NCBI RefSeq assembly: GCF_001704275.1 | Contig: NZ_CP011533.1 | Location: 8,432,001 to 8,496,000 of the forward strand | Reading direction: 5' to 3' | Length of the DNA: 64,000 bases | DNA from: Streptomyces noursei ATCC 11455 | GTDB lineage: Bacteria; Actinomycetota; Actinomycetes; Streptomycetales; Streptomycetaceae | Part shown: in pieces, positions 59,946 through 64,000 of the stretch | How the letters are laid out: each line of letters starts with the position of its first letter | Position numbering within the stretch: the first letter of the stretch is position 1 | Position numbers and translations under genes: made by a program | The notes under the pieces: generated by a model | Told to the model about the DNA's origin: nothing | The model's input: the letters and a program-made list of their open reading frames with translations, nothing else | Database searches by the model: none

Positions 59946-60065
59946 GGTGTCGACGACGACTTCTTCGCGCTGGGCGGCGACTCGATGCTCGCCACCCGGT
60001 CGATCAGGCGGATCCGGGCGGTCCTCGGTGCCGAACCGGTCATCAGGACCCTGTTCGACGCGCCC
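59946..60065 (+). pseudogene. Carrier-protein (PCP) domain fragment of a nonribosomal peptide synthetase
   Basis: 40 codons read [19 protein letters not shown], then [18 protein letters not shown], the heart of an NRPS peptidyl carrier domain with the phosphopantetheine Ser in GGDSM. The frame has a stop directly before the first Gly (59943-59945), so the 5' part is cut off abruptly, and after the usual TLFDAP motif the sequence no longer resembles any NRPS domain. It is a small remnant of a multi-kilobase gene. Confidence 0.8.
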
Positions 60066-60204
60066 GTCCCCCTGCTCTCGACGCACGCCGGCGTCATCAC
60101 GCACCGCACCTGGCGCGTCGCGGTACGGAGCGGAGCGACCGTCAGGGACAGGGCTGGCGGCATCCTGGGGAAGAGAATGGGGTGAAGGCGGGAGAGGGGG
60201 CGTG

Positions 60205-61107
60205 ATGCGAACCAGCGACGAGATCTATCACCGGGTCTGCTGGGATCCGCGGTTCGACCCGGCCCGGTTCGTGCTGGGGATCAGCCAGCGCAGGGATGCC
60301 GTCAAACGCATTCCGCTGCCCTTCTTTGTTCCCGGGGGCGACATCCCGTGGCACCGGGTGATGTTCATCGAGGCGGACGGCGAGGTGGTCTGGGACCGGA
60401 CCACAGGTGTGGACCGCATCGACGCGTCGGGGGCCGGCCGGGTGCGGGCCCCGCAAGCGCACCTGGGTTTCGCCACGAGCGGGCCTGCCGGTGCCCTCGA
60501 TGTGTCCCCGACGGCCCGCACGGTGGTGGCCTGGATCCCGCCTGCGGAGCTGTGGCCGCCGATCCAGGACATCCGCCGGGACTACGATCCCCAGATCCAC
60601 CGCTGGCCGCCGCATGTCAATGTGCTCTTCGGCTTCGTGCCGGAGTCCGACTTCGAGCGGGCGGCCCCGTTGCTCGCCGCAGCGACGGCCGAAGCGCCGG
60701 TCTTCACCGCCCGCCTGGACGGGGTGCGCACCTTCCCGCAGCGGGCGTACGTCACCGTGTGGCTCGACCCTACGGCCACCGGCAAGGCGCCGTGGGCACA
60801 TCTGCACCGGGCACTGCAGCAGCGGTTCCCGCGCTGTCGTGCGTCCGCCAGGGACTTCACCCCCCATCTGTCCCTGGGGCGGACCCGGGATCCGCGGCGA
60901 GTCACCGCCGACTGCGCCACCCGGCTCGACGCCATGACGGCGACGGTCTGGGAACTCGTCCTGCTCGCACGCAGGGGCGACGGGCCGATGAGACCACGGG
61001 CCACGGTCGCCCTGCGCTCGGGCGAGGTCCGCTGGCTGCCCGCGCCCGGCCCCGAAGCGCCGGGCCCGGAGGACGGCGCATGGCTCTCCGCGATCACTGA
61101 CAGGTGA
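60205..61107 (+). CDS. MJ1316 (DUF504) RNA-binding domain fused to a 2H phosphoesterase (2'-5' RNA ligase-like)
   Basis: 300 residues from ATG 60205 (GGAGAGGGGG upstream). Residues about 1-80 are an MJ1316 domain: TSDEIYHRVCWDPRFDPARF, RIPLPFFVPGGDIPWHRVMF and DGEVVWDRT. Residues about 120-290 form a 2H domain with PPHVNVLFGF (first H, with Asn instead of Ser/Thr) and FTPHLSLGR (second, canonical HxS). MJ1316 domains are linked to RNA end recognition, and 2H enzymes open or close 2',3'-cyclic phosphates, so the protein is a probable RNA end-processing or repair enzyme. Single gene, ending at a strong hairpin. Confidence 0.83.
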   Translation: MRTSDEIYHRVCWDPRFDPARFVLGISQRRDAVKRIPLPFFVPGGDIPWHRVMFIEADGEVVWDRTTGVDRIDASGAGRVRAPQAHLGFATSGPAGALDVSPTARTVVAWIPPAELWPPIQDIRRDYDPQIHRWPPHVNVLFGFVPESDFERAAPLLAAATAEAPVFTARLDGVRTFPQRAYVTVWLDPTATGKAPWAHLHRALQQRFPRCRASARDFTPHLSLGRTRDPRRVTADCATRLDAMTATVWELVLLARRGDGPMRPRATVALRSGEVRWLPAPGPEAPGPEDGAWLSAITDR

Positions 61108-61226
61108 GGCGATGGCCAGGTGGCACAGCGCCGCCCGCGTTCCACCAGCAGTGGTGCCCTTCGGCAGTGCCCTTCACCGAACGACGCTTCGCCGGTCCGT
61201 GGGTGACCCGTTCCTCGTCACCGTGA

Positions 61227-61264
61227 CCGTCCGTCCGCCCGAGGGCGAGCGGGCGGACGGACGG
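61227..61264. terminator. Strong bidirectional hairpin terminator
   Basis: Perfect 15-bp stem, arms 61227-61241 and 61250-61264, 8-base loop. It separates the 2H gene from the convergent CoA-transferase remnant (19 bases from its stop). Confidence 0.85.
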
Positions 61265-61282
61265 CCCCCGCGAGGCGGTGTC

Positions 61283-62065
61283 TCAGCTGCGGGGGAGCCA
61301 TTCAGGGCGGCAGGCGCCGCGCGGCAGGAGCACGTGCCGGTACGCGCCCGGGGTGTCGGACATCCGCACCTGGTCGGTGACGCCCTGGTAGTGGCCGAGC
61401 GGGGTCTGGGCGGTGAAGGTCTCCGGGGCGGGGTAGGCGTGGTCCCCGCCGGTGCCGGCGATCTCGGTGGCGTAGTCCTTGTCGAAGACGCCCATGCCGA
61501 GGATCCACAGGGCGACGCGGGACAGGGAGACGTGGACCCGGTAGCTGCCACCGTCGACGGCGCGGCGGCGCAGGGCCTCCACGATGCCGGCGGTCAGGAA
61601 CCACGAGACCAGGTAGTCGTTGACCACGGTGATCGGCGGCAGGGCGGGCTTGTCGCCGTCGCCCTCCAGGTGCAGCAGGCCGGTCAGCGCGCCCGCGGTC
61701 TGGTCGAAGCCGAGGTAGTCGGCCCACGGGCCACTGCGCCCGTTGAGCGAGACGGTCGCGTGGACGAGCCCCGGCCGCCGGGCGATCGCCTCCTCCTCGG
61801 ACAGGCCGACGGACTCCAGATAGCCGGGGCGGCGGTTGGCGAAGAAGACGTCGGCGCCCGACTGGAGCGCGTGGACACGCGCCAGACCTTCGGGGGTGTA
61901 CGGGCTCACGGTGGCCGAGCGCACGCCGACGTTCGCGGAGAGGTACGTGACGTCGTGCTCCAGCTCGTGCGGGCGCCAGAGGTTGAGCACGTCGGCCCCG
62001 TGCAGGGCCAGGGCGCGGCCCGCGCCCGCGCCCGCGATGATGTGGCCCATGCCCAGCGCGCGCCG
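61283..62065 (-). pseudogene. Type III CoA-transferase, N-terminus deleted
   Basis: On the minus strand, similarity begins near 62065 with GMGHIIAGAGAGRALALHGAD and continues DVFFANRRPGYLESVGLSEE, VHATVSLNGRSGPWADYLGF, and VVNDYLVSWFLTAGIVEALR to the stop at 61283. The protein belongs to the CaiB/BaiF fold. The normal start region is gone: upstream DNA is the 3' end of a LysR gene on the opposite strand. No ribosome site or start fits the junction. Confidence 0.75.
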
Positions 62066-62294
62066 CGCCGGGGCCGACGACCTCACCGGCCTGCTCGGCT
62101 ACGTCGCCGCCGGGCTGTGCGTCAGCCTTCTGCCGGAGGACCTGCGGGACTTCCCCGTCCCCGGAATCGCCTTCGTGCCGCTGCGCGGATCGTCGCCGCA
62201 CCTGGAGACGACCGTCGCCGCCGTCCACCGGCCCGACGCGGACGCCGCCGTGCTCCGCCTCCTGGACCTCATCCAGCGCCACGCAAGGCCGTGA
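62066..62294 (+). pseudogene. LysR-family regulator, C-terminal end only
   Basis: A plus-strand frame reads LTGLLGYVAAGLCVSLLPED, then FPVPGIAFVPLRGSSPHLET and TVAAVHRPDADAAVLRLLDL with a stop at 62294. This is the end of the LysR effector-binding domain (co-inducer pocket strand AGLGVALLPE). The helix-turn-helix domain and about 220 residues are missing. The break lies at about 62060-62075, head-on with the CoA-transferase break. Confidence 0.75.
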
Positions 62295-62343
62295 CATTCG
62301 TCCCGGACAGGTGTGGAGATGCGACTCTGCCACCCGGCTCCTG

Positions 62344-63942
62344 TCACCGCAGGGTGGCGAGCGCCGCCCCTTGATAGGTGGCTCCGGCGTTCCAGAGCAG
62401 GAAGGAGTTCATGCCGTCCCCCGCCGCCGCCCTGATCTGGTCGGCGACTTCACCGGGGCCGTAGTGGACGCCGAGGGAGAAGTCCTGGAGCCAGGGGACG
62501 ATCGTGGCTCCGGTGCCCTTGACCTGTGTGGCGAAGTCGGCCAGCGACCGGTTGACGATCTCGTAGGGGCTGGCGTTCGGGCTGGTGACCCCGTACTCGC
62601 CGGCGGCCCAGTGCGAGGGGTAGACCATGGGGGCGATGTAGTCGGCGTGTTGGGCCATGGCGGGGATGTCCTGGGCGATTTCGGTGGGCCGGGTGGCGGC
62701 GATGCCGAAGACCGAGACCCCGAGGTACGCGCCTTGCGGGCGGACGCTGCGGCGGGTGTCGGCGACGAACTCGGCGATGGACTTTTCGGGGGTCTGGTTG
62801 CCCAGGCCGGGGAAGCGCAGCGTGGAGAGCTTCCCGTCGGGGCGGCGCACGTAGTCGTACAGGATGTCGTCGAAGCCCAGCTTGGCCGCTTCGGTGGCCA
62901 GGGCGATGTTGTACCGGCGGACCTCGGGATCGGCGAAGTTGGTGAAGGAGAGCTTGCCGTAGTGGCCGCCGTCGTACGGGCTGCCGTCGGGGGCCTGGAC
63001 CAGGCGGTTGTCCTTGCCCTGGCGGTGGGATGCCTGGGCCAGCATGGGATCGCGGAAGGCGACGATGCGGCCGACGACGCGGGCTCCCATGCCGTGCAGG
63101 GTGGCGAGCACCTCGTGTGCGTCGTAGCGGTTCTTCACGGCGCCGATCTCGCGGGCCAGTGGCACCGTGGAGCCGTAGCCGACCTCGCCGTCCTCGTCCT
63201 TGATGTCGAGCTCGATGGTGTTGAGCTTCCTGTCCTTGATGAGCTGGAGAACCGGCTCGCGGACCTCCGGCGAGGCCCATCCGATGGCGGTCAGGTGCGC
63301 GGCCCGGGTGAGGGGGTAGGGCGCGACCGCGTCCACGTGCCCGCGGGTGACGTTGCCGCCCGCGTCCGTGGCCGCCACGTCGATACGGGCGGGGGGCCGT
63401 TCGAGCCGCCGGGAGAAGGTGCCGTCGCCGCGGACGGGCACCGACGCACCGGCTATGGAGACCTTCACCTGCCCGGCGTCCTCGACCCGGCCGCGTACCG
63501 TCACCGGTGCGCCGGGCCGGGTGGCTCGGGCGGGGGACAGCCGCAGTTTCGGTGCGGAGGTGTCCACCGTGAACGTCCGGGATATGTGGTGCAGGAAGAG
63601 CAGGCCACTGTGGGATGTGGCCGTCAGTTCGTGCCTGCCCTCGGCGAGCACGGGGGCGTCGAGTATGACGCGGCCGTCGGCCCGGTGCGTGTGCACCGGC
63701 TTCCCGTCGAGTCGCACCTCCAGCTCGGCCAGGTCGTCGGCTCCTTCCTCGGACGTGATCGCAAGGCGCGGGTTGCTGACGTCGGCTCGGCCCAACACGC
63801 CCTCGCTGCGGAGCCCCTCGACCCGCAGCTGGTGAGACAGGGACTGTATGGCGAAGGCGCCGAGCGCCGTGCAGGCCGGGACCACCAGGGAGATGGTGAT
63901 GACTGCGGTTCGTATTCGGGGTCGGTGTCCACGCATGTCCAC
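62344..63942 (-). CDS. Putative secreted glycoside hydrolase (DUF4015-type TIM barrel)
   Basis: 532 residues from ATG 63942 (ATG 63936 possible). A signal-anchor segment lies at about 12-32 (TAVITISLVVPACTALGAFA). Two beta-sandwich-like stretches follow, with LEVRLDGKPVHTHRADGRVI and VTVRGRVEDAGQVKVSIAG. From about 225 a barrel domain begins: NTIELDIKDEDGEVGYGST, MGARVVGRIVAFRDPMLAQA, FDDILYDYVRRPDG, DYIAPMVYPSHWAAGEYGV, and WLQDFSLGVHYGP. These fit the DUF4015 putative glycoside-hydrolase family with an Asp in the DYVRRPDG motif. A cell-wall or polysaccharide target is likely. Single gene; the last 58 bases of the window upstream of it hold only its leader. Confidence 0.82.
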   Translation of the reverse strand: MDMRGHRPRIRTAVITISLVVPACTALGAFAIQSLSHQLRVEGLRSEGVLGRADVSNPRLAITSEEGADDLAELEVRLDGKPVHTHRADGRVILDAPVLAEGRHELTATSHSGLLFLHHISRTFTVDTSAPKLRLSPARATRPGAPVTVRGRVEDAGQVKVSIAGASVPVRGDGTFSRRLERPPARIDVAATDAGGNVTRGHVDAVAPYPLTRAAHLTAIGWASPEVREPVLQLIKDRKLNTIELDIKDEDGEVGYGSTVPLAREIGAVKNRYDAHEVLATLHGMGARVVGRIVAFRDPMLAQASHRQGKDNRLVQAPDGSPYDGGHYGKLSFTNFADPEVRRYNIALATEAAKLGFDDILYDYVRRPDGKLSTLRFPGLGNQTPEKSIAEFVADTRRSVRPQGAYLGVSVFGIAATRPTEIAQDIPAMAQHADYIAPMVYPSHWAAGEYGVTSPNASPYEIVNRSLADFATQVKGTGATIVPWLQDFSLGVHYGPGEVADQIRAAAGDGMNSFLLWNAGATYQGAALATLR

Positions 63943-64000
63943 TCTGCCGTTCTCGAAAGAGGGTTTCTTGCGTCATGAGATAGCCGCCACGCCGTCCGCC

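Overview
The window looks like Streptomyces (or a close actinomycete). GC is very high, coding frames have G or C at nearly every third position, GTG starts and 4-base ATGA/GTGA stop-start overlaps are common, and many families are typical of Streptomyces: ECF sigma/anti-sigma pairs, LAxTG surface proteins, an F420-type nitroreductase, DUF4232 lipoproteins and a histidine-kinase-like ATPase. No rRNA, tRNA or CRISPR array was recognised. Scattered functions, an IS relic, a short inverted-repeat element and repeated deletion scars suggest an accessory region, perhaps a chromosome arm.

Layout. 0-4.2 kb: start of a luciferase-like monooxygenase, an AraC remnant joined to a pobA remnant, a 160-bp MITE with CTAG duplications, a haloalkane-dehalogenase-like hydrolase, and an M48 protease joined to a frameshifted GPP34 remnant. 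4.5-8.7 kb: an alpha/beta hydrolase whose nucleophile serine is asparagine, a small secreted protein and an aztABC-like metal ABC transporter. 8.9-16.1 kb: a CaiABC-like set (AMP-ligase, type III CoA-transferase, acyl-CoA dehydrogenase) next to a GH88-like protein and an MFS transporter. 16.3-21.5 kb: His/Met-rich membrane protein, ECF sigma factor, GT39 glycosyltransferase and SDR.

21.7-34.0 kb: the most striking segment. Four minus-strand genes (1558, 781, 1293 and 449 residues) are joined by ATGA overlaps into one 12.2-kb operon. The first product is a DUF6603-type protein with a C-terminal beta-propeller and the last is a tail-fibre-like protein with four 23-residue repeats. A divergent Cys-rich gene (34201-34956) shares the upstream region. 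I know no described function for this set; it is the best candidate for an undescribed system.

35.4-46.7 kb: frameshifted membrane protein, lytic transglycosylase, secreted GH5, DUF4232 lipoprotein, methyltransferase whose stop codon lies in an IS target site, IS5-family relic, DEAD-box helicase, GNAT, and a tatA-tatC pair. 47.3-54.2 kb: ATPase with two small genes, ECF sigma/anti-sigma divergent from a cupredoxin and a Tat-signal metallophosphoesterase, and two secreted surface proteins, one with an LAxTG anchor.

54.7-64 kb: nitroreductase-hemerythrin fusion, methyltransferase, TauE exporter coupled to threonine aldolase, PPOX protein, an MJ1316-2H RNA-processing fusion and a secreted glycoside-hydrolase-like protein. 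Between them lie relics of a second tauE, an NRPS carrier domain, a CoA-transferase and a LysR regulator. The repeated pattern of 'half gene joined to unrelated half gene' indicates extensive past deletion.
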